A stretch of 16,595 nucleotides of DNA from an uncultured Oscillospiraceae bacterium (GCA_910578735.1 CAJTSQ010000047.1:1-16595), one strand, 5' to 3'. Numbered from the stretch's first letter, positions 1 through 6,206 are shown. The notes: generated by a model from the sequence alone, not told the origin. Made by a program: numbers and translations.

Positions 1-140
1 TTGCCAAAGGGAGGGGGACCGCCGGGCAAAGCCCGGTGGTGGAGGGATTCCGTTTGAGCGGGACGCTTTCGGGAAACGGAATCCCCCAGTCACGGCTTCG
101 CCGTGCCAGCCCCCTTTAGCAAGGGGGCCTTTTTGGTGCG
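1..140. repeat. Composite palindromic intergenic repeat (MITE/REP-like), truncated by window edge
   Basis: This 140-bp non-coding stretch is almost entirely hairpins. CCGGGC/GCCCGG lies near position 30. A long perfect inverted repeat pairs GGGATTCCGTTT (about 45-56) with AAACGGAATCCC (about 75-86). CACGGC-TTC-GCCGTG follows near 92-106, and GCCCCCTT-TAGC-AAGGGGGC with a T-run ends it at about 110-135. The segment from CAGTCACGGCTTCGCCGTG to the T-run resembles, from memory, a repeat dispersed through Oscillospiraceae genomes. The left end may continue before base 1. The last hairpin plus TTTTT could stop transcription arriving on the plus strand. Confidence 0.6.
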
Positions 141-143
141 AAC

Positions 144-530
144 CTATACGTCTTTCTTGTTGATGACACCCAGATTTTTTACCCGCTCCAGAAACCACTC
201 CCGCTGTTCCCGCTCCTCTGGGAGGAAGAACATATCCAGCAGGCCCTGGAACAGCGCCGGTTCTTCTTGTAGGTAAACAGGGGCGGGAACTCTGCGCCCG
301 CCGCCCTCATACCAGCCGATGATGTAAGCGACGGCCTTGGGCCGGAACAGGTCGATGGCCCAGCACTCCGGGTAGGTCAGCCGCAGGCAAAGGGCCGGCT
401 GCTTCTCCTTTTCCCGATAGACCCGCAGCTCCCGGTATTGGGGCCGGTCCAGCAGGGACCAGCGGTAGACCCTCTCCCCGACTACGATGTTCCGGGGGAT
501 CTTCCACCAGCGTTTCATGATCTCGCTCAA
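144..530 (-). CDS. Hypothetical protein, third gene of the ilv operon
   Basis: I do not recognise this 128-codon protein. It is rich in Trp, Arg, Glu and Tyr, with no signal peptide or membrane segment, and reads as a small soluble protein. It starts only 3 nt after the ilvN stop codon, so it is very probably cotranscribed with ilvBN and translationally coupled. The longest frame begins with TTG at 530, with a purine-rich GGGGGGAAGA sequence about 8 nt upstream, which supports that start. An ATG four codons in (518) begins MKRWWKIPRN and has a weaker Shine-Dalgarno. No domain or catalytic motif is evident, and a role in branched-chain amino acid metabolism would be a guess from position only. 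Confidence 0.7.
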   Translation of the reverse strand: MSEIMKRWWKIPRNIVVGERVYRWSLLDRPQYRELRVYREKEKQPALCLRLTYPECWAIDLFRPKAVAYIIGWYEGGGRRVPAPVYLQEEPALFQGLLDMFFLPEEREQREWFLERVKNLGVINKKDV

Positions 531-533
531 GGG

Positions 534-1019
534 CTAAATCTTCCCCCCGCCCTTTTGCAGGGCAATCACGCCGGTGCGGACCACCTCCAGGATGGAGAAG
601 GGCCGGAGCATGGCCTCGAAGGTGTCGACGCGGTCGGGGGTGTCGGACAGCTCCAGGGTGAGGGAGTTGGGGGAGATATCGTCCACCTTGGCCCCCATAA
701 TGTCGCAGATGGTCATAATATCCTGCCGGGTCTTGTTGGTGGCGTTCACCTTGAGGAGGACCAGCTCCCGGCCGATCATCTTGTCCTCCGGGATAGTGCG
801 CACCTTGATGACCTCAATGAGCTTGTTGAGCTGCTTCTCCACCTGCTCCACCACGCTGTTGCCGCTGTCCACAATGATGGTAATCCGGGAGAAGGCGGGG
901 TCGTCGGTGACACCTACGGCCAGAGACTCAATGTTGAAGGCCCGGCGGGAGAAGAGCCCGGTGATGCGGTTGAGCACGCCGGCCTGGTTCTCCACCAGAA
1001 CGGAAATGGTCTGTTTCAT
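534..1019 (-). CDS. ilvN: Acetolactate synthase small (regulatory) subunit
   Basis: This is the regulatory subunit of acetohydroxyacid synthase, which activates IlvB and gives valine feedback inhibition. The protein is 161 aa, the usual length for this family. Residues 1-75 are an ACT domain. N11, G14 and N29 match the positions known in E. coli IlvH to form the valine site, so feedback control is probably retained. Residues of about 85-160 form the C-terminal ALS_ss_C domain. ATG at 1019 is preceded by AAAGGAGGG, which overlaps the end of ilvB; only 12 nt separate the two genes, so they are translated from one message under the upstream T-box. Confidence is high from the characteristic N-terminal sequence. 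Confidence 0.96.
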   Translation of the reverse strand: MKQTISVLVENQAGVLNRITGLFSRRAFNIESLAVGVTDDPAFSRITIIVDSGNSVVEQVEKQLNKLIEVIKVRTIPEDKMIGRELVLLKVNATNKTRQDIMTICDIMGAKVDDISPNSLTLELSDTPDRVDTFEAMLRPFSILEVVRTGVIALQKGGGKI

Positions 1020-1031
1020 CGTCTCCCTCCT

Positions 1032-2660
1032 TTAATCCGTGGTGGACACGTCGGGGTGGACCTGGCAGATCAGCATGCAGGGGCCCGCTGTCTCCAGAAA
1101 GCGGTGGATGGCACCGTCCAGCTCCTCCTCCTGGTCCACGGTGACGCAGGGGATGGCATAGGCGGCGGCGATGGTCTCAAAGTCGGGGGAGCCGTCCAGG
1201 GCCACTCCAAAGGGGCCGTGGTAGGGGGGGCGGCTCTGAATCTGGTGGACCAGGCCCAGGGTGTTGTTGCGGAACAGGAGGATTTTCAAATCCATTCCGG
1301 CGTACTTCACAGCGGCCAGCTCATTCATGGCCATCTGGAAGGAGCCGTCGCCGCAGATGACCAAAGTCTGCCGGTCCGGCTGGGCCACCTTCACCCCCAC
1401 CCCGGCGGGCAGGGCATAGCCCATGGTGCCCAGGCCGCCGCTGGTGAGCAGCCGGCCGTGCTTCTGGGGCAGATATTTGCAGGTAAAAATCTGGTTCTGG
1501 CCCACATCGGCGCACACCACCGCGTCATCAGCCAGCTGCTCCCCCAGCTTCCGCATCACGGTGCCGGGGAAGACGGAGCCGGGGCGGCTGGGGAACTGGC
1601 GGCTTAATTCGGCCTTTCGGTAGTCGGCCAGCCGGGAGCGCCACTCCTGGCAGTCAGGGGGGGTGATCCCCAGGTCCAGGATCTGCCGCAGGATCACCTT
1701 CACATCCCCCACCAGGGGGACGGCGGCCTGCATGTTTTTTCCGATCTCCGCCGGGTCCACGTCGATGTGGATGGTGGCCATGCGGCGCTGGATCTCGTCG
1801 GGCTGGATAATGGCCCGGTCGGCCGCCCGGGTGCCCACCATAATCAGCAGGTCGGACTTGGCCAGGGCCTTGTTGGCACAGTGGTTGCCGTGGGCCCCGA
1901 TCATACCCATGTTCAGGGGATGGCCGGTGGGCATTAGGGAGATGCCCATCATGGTTTTCACCACGGGGATGCCCGTCCCTTCCGCCAGCTCCAGCAGCTC
2001 GGCCTGGGCGTCAGCTAACCAAACACCGCCGCCGGCGCATATAATGGGCTGTCTGGCTTTGGCAATCGCCTCCGCCACCCGCTTGATTTGCAGATCGTTG
2101 CCCCGCGTGCTGGGCTTGTAGCCCCGGATGTTGACCTCCTCCGGCCAATCGAAGCGCTTTAGGGCCTGCTCCTGGACGTCAATAGGGATGTCGATGAGCA
2201 CCGGGCCGGGCCGGCCGGTGGAGGCAATGTGGAAGGCCTCCCGGACGATCCGGGGAATCTGGTTGGGGTCCTTCACCAGGTAGCTGTGCTTGGAGAAGGG
2301 AGCCACCGCGCCGGTGATATCCACCTCCTGGAAGATGTCCCGGCCCAGCAGGTGGCTGGGCACCTGGCCGGTGATGGCCACCATGGGGATGGAGTCCATA
2401 TAGGCGGTGGCGATGCCGGTGATCAGGTTGGTGGCCCCGGGGCCGGAGGTGACCATACACACCCCCACCTTGCCGCTCACCCGGGCGTAGCCCGAGGCCA
2501 TGTGCCCAGCGTTCTGCTCGGTCCGCACCAGGGTGTAGCCGATCTCCGGGGCGTCCTTCAAAGCGTCCACAGCGGGGCAGATGGTGGCCCCGGCGTAGCC
2601 AAAGATGTGGGTCACGTCTTCCCGTTTTAAACTTTCAATCAGTGCCTGTGCTCCATTCAT
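1032..2660 (-). CDS. ilvB: Acetolactate synthase large (catalytic) subunit
   Basis: A ThDP-dependent enzyme that condenses two pyruvates to acetolactate (or pyruvate and 2-ketobutyrate to acetohydroxybutyrate), the first common step of Val/Leu/Ile synthesis. At 542 aa it is slightly short for the family but complete: N-terminal ThDP pyrimidine-binding domain with catalytic E48, central FAD/DHS-like domain, and C-terminal pyrophosphate-binding domain with GDGS at 437-440 and the NN at 465-466. The glutamate motif reads RTEQNAGH rather than the more common RHEQ, and the N-terminal loop reads GYAGATICP rather than GYPGG. ATG at 2660 has a perfect AGGAGGTGA Shine-Dalgarno 9 nt upstream. It lies first in the operon, directly after the T-box terminator, followed by ilvN. 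A catabolic AlsS role is unlikely because ilvN is adjacent. Confidence 0.95.
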   Translation of the reverse strand: MNGAQALIESLKREDVTHIFGYAGATICPAVDALKDAPEIGYTLVRTEQNAGHMASGYARVSGKVGVCMVTSGPGATNLITGIATAYMDSIPMVAITGQVPSHLLGRDIFQEVDITGAVAPFSKHSYLVKDPNQIPRIVREAFHIASTGRPGPVLIDIPIDVQEQALKRFDWPEEVNIRGYKPSTRGNDLQIKRVAEAIAKARQPIICAGGGVWLADAQAELLELAEGTGIPVVKTMMGISLMPTGHPLNMGMIGAHGNHCANKALAKSDLLIMVGTRAADRAIIQPDEIQRRMATIHIDVDPAEIGKNMQAAVPLVGDVKVILRQILDLGITPPDCQEWRSRLADYRKAELSRQFPSRPGSVFPGTVMRKLGEQLADDAVVCADVGQNQIFTCKYLPQKHGRLLTSGGLGTMGYALPAGVGVKVAQPDRQTLVICGDGSFQMAMNELAAVKYAGMDLKILLFRNNTLGLVHQIQSRPPYHGPFGVALDGSPDFETIAAAYAIPCVTVDQEEELDGAIHRFLETAGPCMLICQVHPDVSTTD

Positions 2661-2689
2661 GGAACGTCACCTCCTAAGGATGTGGGACA

Positions 2690-2955
2690 AAACAAAAAGC
2701 CCCGTCCCATCTCTTCCAGATAGGACGAAGCCGGATGCTCCGTGGTACCACCTAAATTCATGGCCTGGGCCATGCGCTCGTTGCCCTGTAACGGAGGGAG
2801 AACCGTTCCGGTTTACCGCGCCCCGGGGGACGTTTCAGCCGGACTGCTCGCGGGTGACCTTCGCGCCTGTCCTTCCCGAACGCTTACACCAGCCGCGTCC
2901 TCTCTTCGCATTCAGACAAGCCTACTTTCCCAGTCATTGCATTTGTGGATGATTG
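2690..2955 (-). promoter_or_regulatory. T-box leader controlling ilvBN, probable Val (GTC) specifier
   Basis: On the minus strand the leader has the T-box hallmarks: an AG-bulge/GNUG-like stretch in Stem I (GAGAGG near 2900, GGTG near 2890), the specifier-loop pattern GAAG-GTC-ACCC followed by GAGC, and the conserved antiterminator sequence AGGTGGTACCACG (2741-2753). A terminator then competes with the antiterminator: CGTCCTATCT-GGAAG-AGATGGGACG (2703-2727) followed by a T-rich tract to about 2690. The specifier triplet at 2856-2858 reads GTC, which fits valine and the downstream gene. The TGGT of the antiterminator bulge predicts a discriminator base A in the tRNA. Uncharged tRNA-Val should relieve termination. 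Confidence 0.93.
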
Positions 2956-2961
2956 CTCATT

Positions 2962-2990
2962 ATCTTACCTTATTCATCCCCGTTTGTCAA
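2962..2990 (-). promoter_or_regulatory. Sigma-A promoter of the ilv operon
   Basis: Reading the minus strand, TTGACA (2985-2990) is followed by exactly 17 nt and TAAGAT (2962-2967). This is a near-consensus housekeeping promoter that would start transcription near 2955, at the 5' end of the T-box Stem I. Confidence 0.88.
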
Positions 2991-3059
2991 TTCCCTTTTT
3001 CTGTTTTTCCGGAAATTTTCTTTCCCTTTGTTGTATGCAGATGTACACATATCGGCCGG

Positions 3060-3076
3060 CCCGCCGCATATACTGA
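3060..3076 (+). promoter_or_regulatory. Promoter-like motif CCCGCCGCATATACTGA upstream of the 37-aa gene
   Basis: The 17-nt sequence differs by one base from the one before the polysaccharide deacetylase gene at 10375-10391. It ends 36 nt before the ATG at 3113. TATACT within it could be a -10 element, but no good sigma-A -35 box lies 17 nt upstream. ATACTGA is close to forespore sigma-G-type -10 boxes (CATACTA), which is only an inference. Confidence 0.35.
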
Positions 3077-3112
3077 TATGTATATCACAATCTGTACCAT
3101 GGAGGATCTATC

Positions 3113-3226
3113 ATGAATGACAACAAGAGTACACTGCCGCTGCCGCCTGAGCGTCCCCGGCCCTGCGGGCCCGACCTGGACGACCTGATCTTTCAAGGCG
3201 AGGGCTGGCTGGCCAGCGACCGGTAA
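3113..3226 (+). CDS. Small hypothetical protein, 37 aa
   Basis: A short frame with good translational signals: ATG at 3113, GGAGG 7 nt upstream, TAA at 3224. A strong intrinsic terminator begins right after the stop. The product starts MNDNKSTLPLPPERPRP and then has one Cys followed by an acidic and hydrophobic tail ending WLASDR. There is no signal peptide or membrane segment. I do not recognise the family. It is a monocistronic unit, divergent from the ilv operon and upstream of the ubiA promoter. The tight packing of ribosome binding site, frame and terminator makes a real gene likely despite its length. Confidence 0.65.
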   Translation: MNDNKSTLPLPPERPRPCGPDLDDLIFQGEGWLASDR

Positions 3227-3260
3227 AGGGATGTCTCCATTTTGGAGATATCCCTCTTTT
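3227..3260 (+). terminator. Intrinsic terminator after the 37-aa gene
   Basis: GGATGTCTCC (3229-3238), loop ATTTT, GGAGATATCC (3244-3253), extended by two further outer pairs, then CTTTT. The stem is about 12 bp with a single G-U pair. Confidence 0.88.
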
Positions 3261-3268
3261 AAAAATCC

Positions 3269-3297
3269 TTGTCAACCTCCCGGCTGTATGCTAAAAT
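3269..3297 (+). promoter_or_regulatory. Sigma-A promoter of the ubiA-HAD-DUF4261 operon
   Basis: TTGTCA (3269-3274), 17 nt, TAAAAT (3292-3297). It lies just after the preceding terminator and 37 nt before the chosen ubiA start. It also shows that the longer in-frame TTG start at 3269 cannot be used, since it sits in the -35 box. Confidence 0.85.
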
Positions 3298-3334
3298 GAT
3301 AACCTACAAGCTGATTCAAAAGGAGGCCGGCGAC

Positions 3335-4231
3335 ATGAACGGAAAGGCCCGGCTCCGGCCGCTGGATGTCATCAAGCTGATGCGGCCCAAGCACTACATT
3401 AAAAACTGCCTGATCTTCGTCTCCATCACCTTCGACCGCAACCTGTTCCACGGCCCGGTGCTGCTCCAGGCCCTGCTGGGCTTTGCCGCTTTCTGCCTGC
3501 TCACCTCGGCGGTCTATGTCATCAACGACATCCAGGACGTGGAGGCCGACCGGCAGCACGAGGTCAAGCGGAACCGGCCCATCGCCTCGGGCGCGGTGTC
3601 CGTCCCCTCGGCCTGCGTTCTGGCGGCGGCGCTGCTGGCCGCCGCCCTGTCCATCCAACTGGCCGCCTGCGGCAACCGGGGAGGGAGCCTGCTGATTATG
3701 CTGGCCTACTTCGCCGTCAATCTGGGCTACAGCCTGGGCCTGAAGCACGTCCCCTTCCTGGACATTGTACTGCTGGTGCTGGGCTTTGTCCTCCGGGTCC
3801 TCTACGGCGCCGCCATTGTAAGTTCCAGCACCTCCGCCTGGGTCTACCTCACCGTGTTCTCCCTGTCCTTCTACCTGGGGCTGGGCAAGCGGCGCAACGA
3901 GCTGGCCCGGACCCAGGGCAGCACCCGCAGGGTGCTTCAGTACTACTCCTATGAATTTTTGGACAAGTTTATGTATCTCTGCCTCACCCTGGCCGTCACC
4001 TTCTACGCCCTGTGGAGCGCCGACGGGGAGGTAGCCGCCAAATACGGCACCGATAAGCTGATCTGGACCGTGCCGGTGGTCATCGTCATTCTGATGAAGT
4101 ACAGCGCGGACATCGAGTCCAACTCCTATGGCGACCCGGTGGACGTAGTCATGCACGACAAGGTGCTGCTGCTGCTGGCCGTGCTGCTGGTGCTGATGGT
4201 GATCGCCCTGATCTATCTGCCTGGGCGGTGA
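3335..4231 (+). CDS. UbiA-family prenyltransferase, decaprenyl-phosphate phosphoribosyltransferase-like
   Basis: An integral membrane protein of 298 aa. Family members of this subgroup (mycobacterial Rv3806c/UbiA type) transfer 5-phosphoribose from PRPP to a polyprenyl phosphate. The opening MRPKHYIKN (16-24) is typical of the subgroup. N64-D65-I-Q-D68 followed by D72 is the first Asp-rich Mg2+/phosphate motif; the LGLGKRR loop and the GDPVDVVMHDK segment near 265-275 match the second half of the site. Multiple hydrophobic helices cover the rest. ATG at 3335 has AGGAGG 8 nt upstream, and the promoter just upstream excludes a longer start. The next gene, 18 nt away, is an HAD phosphatase. Substrate is inferred from family resemblance; another UbiA aromatic acceptor is less likely given the motifs. 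Confidence 0.87.
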   Translation: MNGKARLRPLDVIKLMRPKHYIKNCLIFVSITFDRNLFHGPVLLQALLGFAAFCLLTSAVYVINDIQDVEADRQHEVKRNRPIASGAVSVPSACVLAAALLAAALSIQLAACGNRGGSLLIMLAYFAVNLGYSLGLKHVPFLDIVLLVLGFVLRVLYGAAIVSSSTSAWVYLTVFSLSFYLGLGKRRNELARTQGSTRRVLQYYSYEFLDKFMYLCLTLAVTFYALWSADGEVAAKYGTDKLIWTVPVVIVILMKYSADIESNSYGDPVDVVMHDKVLLLLAVLLVLMVIALIYLPGR

Positions 4232-4249
4232 GCCCGGAGGGAAAACGCT

Positions 4250-4819
4250 TTGAATCTCTACGATTTTGACCACACCATCTACCCTGGGGACAGCACCCTG
4301 GACTTCTGGCGGTTCTGCCTCCTCCGGCACCCCGGGGCACTGCTGTCCCTGCCGGGGGCTGTCCTGTACGGGGGGCTGTTCCGGCTGGGGCTGTGCAGCC
4401 GGGAGGCATTCAAGGGGCGGTTCTACCGCTTTTTGCGCCATGTCCCCAACGCGGAGAGGGAGGCGGAGGCCTTCTGGGACCGGAACCTCTCCCGGATCTA
4501 TCCCTGGTATCTGGAGCGGCGGCGGGGGGACGACCTGATCCTCTCCGCCTCGCCGGAGTTTTTGATCCGCCCCGCCTGCCGGAGGCTGGGGGTGGAGGGC
4601 ATCGCCTCTCAGGTGTCCCCGGAGACGGGGGCCCTGCTGGGCCCCAACTGCCGCGGAGAGGAGAAGGCGGTCCGCCTGCGCCGGGCCCGCCCGGAGGCTT
4701 TGGTGGAGGAATTTTATTCCGACTCCCTCTCCGATACCCCCCTGGCCCGGCTGGCCCTCCGGGCCTACCTGGTCAAAGCGGGCCAGCCCCAGCCCTGGCC
4801 CGGCAATCTGCTGAAATGA
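4250..4819 (+). CDS. HAD-IB family phosphatase (SerB-like)
   Basis: A 189-aa hydrolase of the haloacid dehalogenase superfamily. Motif I is D5-F-D7-H-T9 at the extreme N-terminus, motif II is SASPEF (S99 or S101), motif III is probably K139, and motif IV is YSDSLSD with D158 and D162. The cap between about 20 and 85 is helical, as in subfamily IB. The start is TTG at 4250 with GGAGGG 9-10 nt upstream; a later start would remove motif I. It follows the UbiA gene by 18 nt and probably acts on its product: removal of the 5-phosphate from polyprenyl-phosphoryl-5-phosphoribose would be the logical step. UbiA and HAD domains also occur fused in some bacteria. The substrate is inference; the enzyme class is secure. 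Confidence 0.88.
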   Translation: MNLYDFDHTIYPGDSTLDFWRFCLLRHPGALLSLPGAVLYGGLFRLGLCSREAFKGRFYRFLRHVPNAEREAEAFWDRNLSRIYPWYLERRRGDDLILSASPEFLIRPACRRLGVEGIASQVSPETGALLGPNCRGEEKAVRLRRARPEALVEEFYSDSLSDTPLARLALRAYLVKAGQPQPWPGNLLK

Positions 4820-4830
4820 GGGATGAGACG

Positions 4831-5664
4831 ATGGGACTGTTCAACCGCTTCAAGAAAAAAACGCCGGAGCCCGCCCCGGAGTGGCCCAAGCCGCCTAAGG
4901 AGGACACTATGGCCATACTGCTCATGGACCGGGTGCTGGACGGCATTGACCCGGCCATCGCGCTGCTGCAAAGGGCTTTTGGAGACAGCGCGGTGAGCGA
5001 TATCGACCACAGCCACCCTCTTGTGCCGGCCTTTACCGTTAAAGTGGATGGTCTGGAGTTCTGGTGCTCCTATCTGCCCATGCCGGTGCCCCAGGAGGAG
5101 CAGGACATCGCCGCCAAGGCTCAGTACAACCTGTTCCTCTCCCCGGAGGAGCAGGAGGCGTTCTTTCATCACAAATCCTTCTGGGTTCTGGCCCAGAAGG
5201 GGGGCGGAAAGACGCTGGAGGGCAAGCGCCGGGTCTGCTGGAGCTTCAGCCTGGTGTGCGCCGCCCTGCTGGAGCTGGAAGGGGCGGTGGGCGTCGCCGT
5301 CACCAACACCGCCCTGCTGGTGAGCCGGGAAAATTACCTGTCTTACCGCGCCCGGATGGAGGAGATTGGCCGGGACGATCCAGACTGGTTCCCGGTCCCC
5401 CTGTGGATCTGGTTCTACCGGGGTATGAAGGAGGACAAGCCCACCATCCAGACCCAGGGCCTGGCCGAGTTCGGCCTGCCTGAGCTGGGCTTTTTCGCCC
5501 CTGAGCTTCCGCCTCAGGACACCTTGAACTACCTGTTTACCATGTCCAGCTGGCAGATCACCGGAAAGCAGCTGTACCGGAACATGGCCCTTATCCCCCT
5601 CACCGAGGAGCTCGAGGTGGTCAGCAAGCAGGACGGAGGCACCATCTTTTTCATCGGCGGTTGA
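4831..5664 (+). CDS. DUF4261 domain-containing protein
   Basis: A 277-aa soluble protein, third gene of the operon. The segment HHKSFWVLAQKGG, then CAALLELEGAVGVAVTNT, and the hydrophobic stretch PVPLWIWFYRG match my recollection of DUF4261 proteins, whose function is unknown. The N-terminus is basic (NRFKKKTPEP) and proline-rich, probably a flexible tail. ATG at 4831 is preferred because GAGGG lies 8 nt upstream; an ATG at 4816 overlapping the HAD stop codon (ATGA) would add five residues. The gene is followed by a terminator, closing the operon. There is no visible link between DUF4261 and lipid-linked ribose, so cotranscription may be incidental. Confidence 0.8.
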   Translation: MGLFNRFKKKTPEPAPEWPKPPKEDTMAILLMDRVLDGIDPAIALLQRAFGDSAVSDIDHSHPLVPAFTVKVDGLEFWCSYLPMPVPQEEQDIAAKAQYNLFLSPEEQEAFFHHKSFWVLAQKGGGKTLEGKRRVCWSFSLVCAALLELEGAVGVAVTNTALLVSRENYLSYRARMEEIGRDDPDWFPVPLWIWFYRGMKEDKPTIQTQGLAEFGLPELGFFAPELPPQDTLNYLFTMSSWQITGKQLYRNMALIPLTEELEVVSKQDGGTIFFIGG

Positions 5665-5668
5665 CCGG

Positions 5669-5702
5669 AGCGGGGCGGCCCCAGGGGCGGTCCCGCTTTT
5701 TA
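5669..5702 (+). terminator. Intrinsic terminator of the ubiA operon
   Basis: AGCGGG (5669-5674) pairs with CCCGCT (5692-5697) around an inner GCC/GGC-rich hairpin, followed by TTTTT. It ends the operon before the tRNA promoter. Confidence 0.8.
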
Positions 5703-5724
5703 ATAGAAAAATTTTGCAAAGGCA

Positions 5725-5753
5725 TTGACATCCGCAAAAAAATATGATAATAT
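5725..5753 (+). promoter_or_regulatory. Sigma-A promoter of the tRNA cluster
   Basis: TTGACA (5725-5730), 17 nt spacer, TAATAT (5748-5753). Consensus -35 and an AT-rich spacer suggest a strong promoter; the first tRNA begins about 30 nt later. Confidence 0.9.
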
Positions 5754-5784
5754 CCAAAGGCTGATGTGAGAGGACACCATCCAT

Positions 5785-5858
5785 GCGGGTGTAGTTCAAT
5801 GGTAGAATCCCAGCCTTCCAAGCTGGTCGCGTGGGTTCGATTCCCATCACCCGCTCCA
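5785..5858 (+). tRNA. tRNA-Gly (TCC)
   Basis: Acceptor GCGGGTG pairs with CACCCGC; the anticodon loop CTTCCAA gives anticodon TCC. T-loop GTTCGATTC, discriminator T and encoded CCA are present. It is the first of five tRNAs in the cluster. Confidence 0.96.
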
Positions 5859-5861
5859 CAT

Positions 5862-5938
5862 GCGCCTGTAGCTCAGGTGGATAGAGCAGCTGCCTTCTAA
5901 GCAGCGGGCCGGGGGTTCGAGTCCCTTCAGGCGTACCA
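5862..5938 (+). tRNA. tRNA-Arg (TCT)
   Basis: Acceptor GCGCCTG/CAGGCGT (a terminal G-U pair), anticodon loop CTTCTAA giving TCT, T-loop GTTCGAGTC, discriminator A and encoded CCA. It starts 4 nt after the tRNA-Gly CCA. Confidence 0.95.
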
Positions 5939-5950
5939 CGTCAGTGATAT

Positions 5951-6028
<78 letters not shown>

Positions 6029-6032
6029 CATC

Positions 6033-6073
6033 AAGGCGGAAGGGCCGGAGCTTCTGGCTCCGGCCTGCGCCTT
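6033..6073 (+). other. Spacer hairpin in the tRNA transcript
   Basis: AAGGCG...CGCCTT encloses GGCCGGAG-CTTCTGG-CTCCGGCC, a strong two-part stem between tRNA-His and tRNA-Gln. No T-run follows, so it is more likely a processing or stability element than a full terminator. Confidence 0.6.
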
Positions 6074-6086
6074 TCCCCAAATATAC

Positions 6087-6161
6087 AGGGGTGTAGCCAA
6101 GTGGTAAGGCAAGGGACTTTGACTCCCTCACGCGCTGGTTCGAGTCCAGCCATCCCTGCCA
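6087..6161 (+). tRNA. tRNA-Gln (TTG)
   Basis: Acceptor AGGGGTG/CATCCCT, anticodon stem AGGGA/TCCCT with loop CTTTGAC giving TTG, T-stem GCTGG/CCAGC, discriminator G and encoded CCA. Confidence 0.95.
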
Positions 6162-6206
6162 GACCGCCGCAGGCGGTCCATGCTTCTGCGGCAGCACCCC
6201 GCCGCA
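6162..6206 (+). other. Two spacer hairpins between tRNA-Gln and tRNA-Lys
   Basis: GACCGCC-GCA-GGCGGTC (6162-6178) begins immediately after the tRNA-Gln CCA, and TGCGGC...GCCGCA (6187-6206) follows 4 nt before tRNA-Lys. Neither has a T-tract. Confidence 0.55.

Noticed and set aside
438..1607. Long open frame on the plus strand opposite ilvN and ilvB
   Set aside because: It is antisense to two secure genes, has a Gly/His/Leu-biased composition typical of the reverse frame of GC-rich codons, and has no ribosome binding site.
3272..4441. Long minus-strand frame opposite the UbiA gene
   Set aside because: Gln/Val/Gly-rich low-complexity translation and full overlap with a well-supported membrane enzyme gene.
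4393..4830. Upstream extension of the DUF4261 frame into the HAD gene
   Set aside because: The extension is Gly/Pro-rich shadow sequence; an internal ATG at 4831 with a good ribosome binding site fits the family.
4765..5859. Long minus-strand frame over the DUF4261 gene and first tRNA
   Set aside because: It crosses a terminator, a promoter and a tRNA on the other strand and resembles no protein family.
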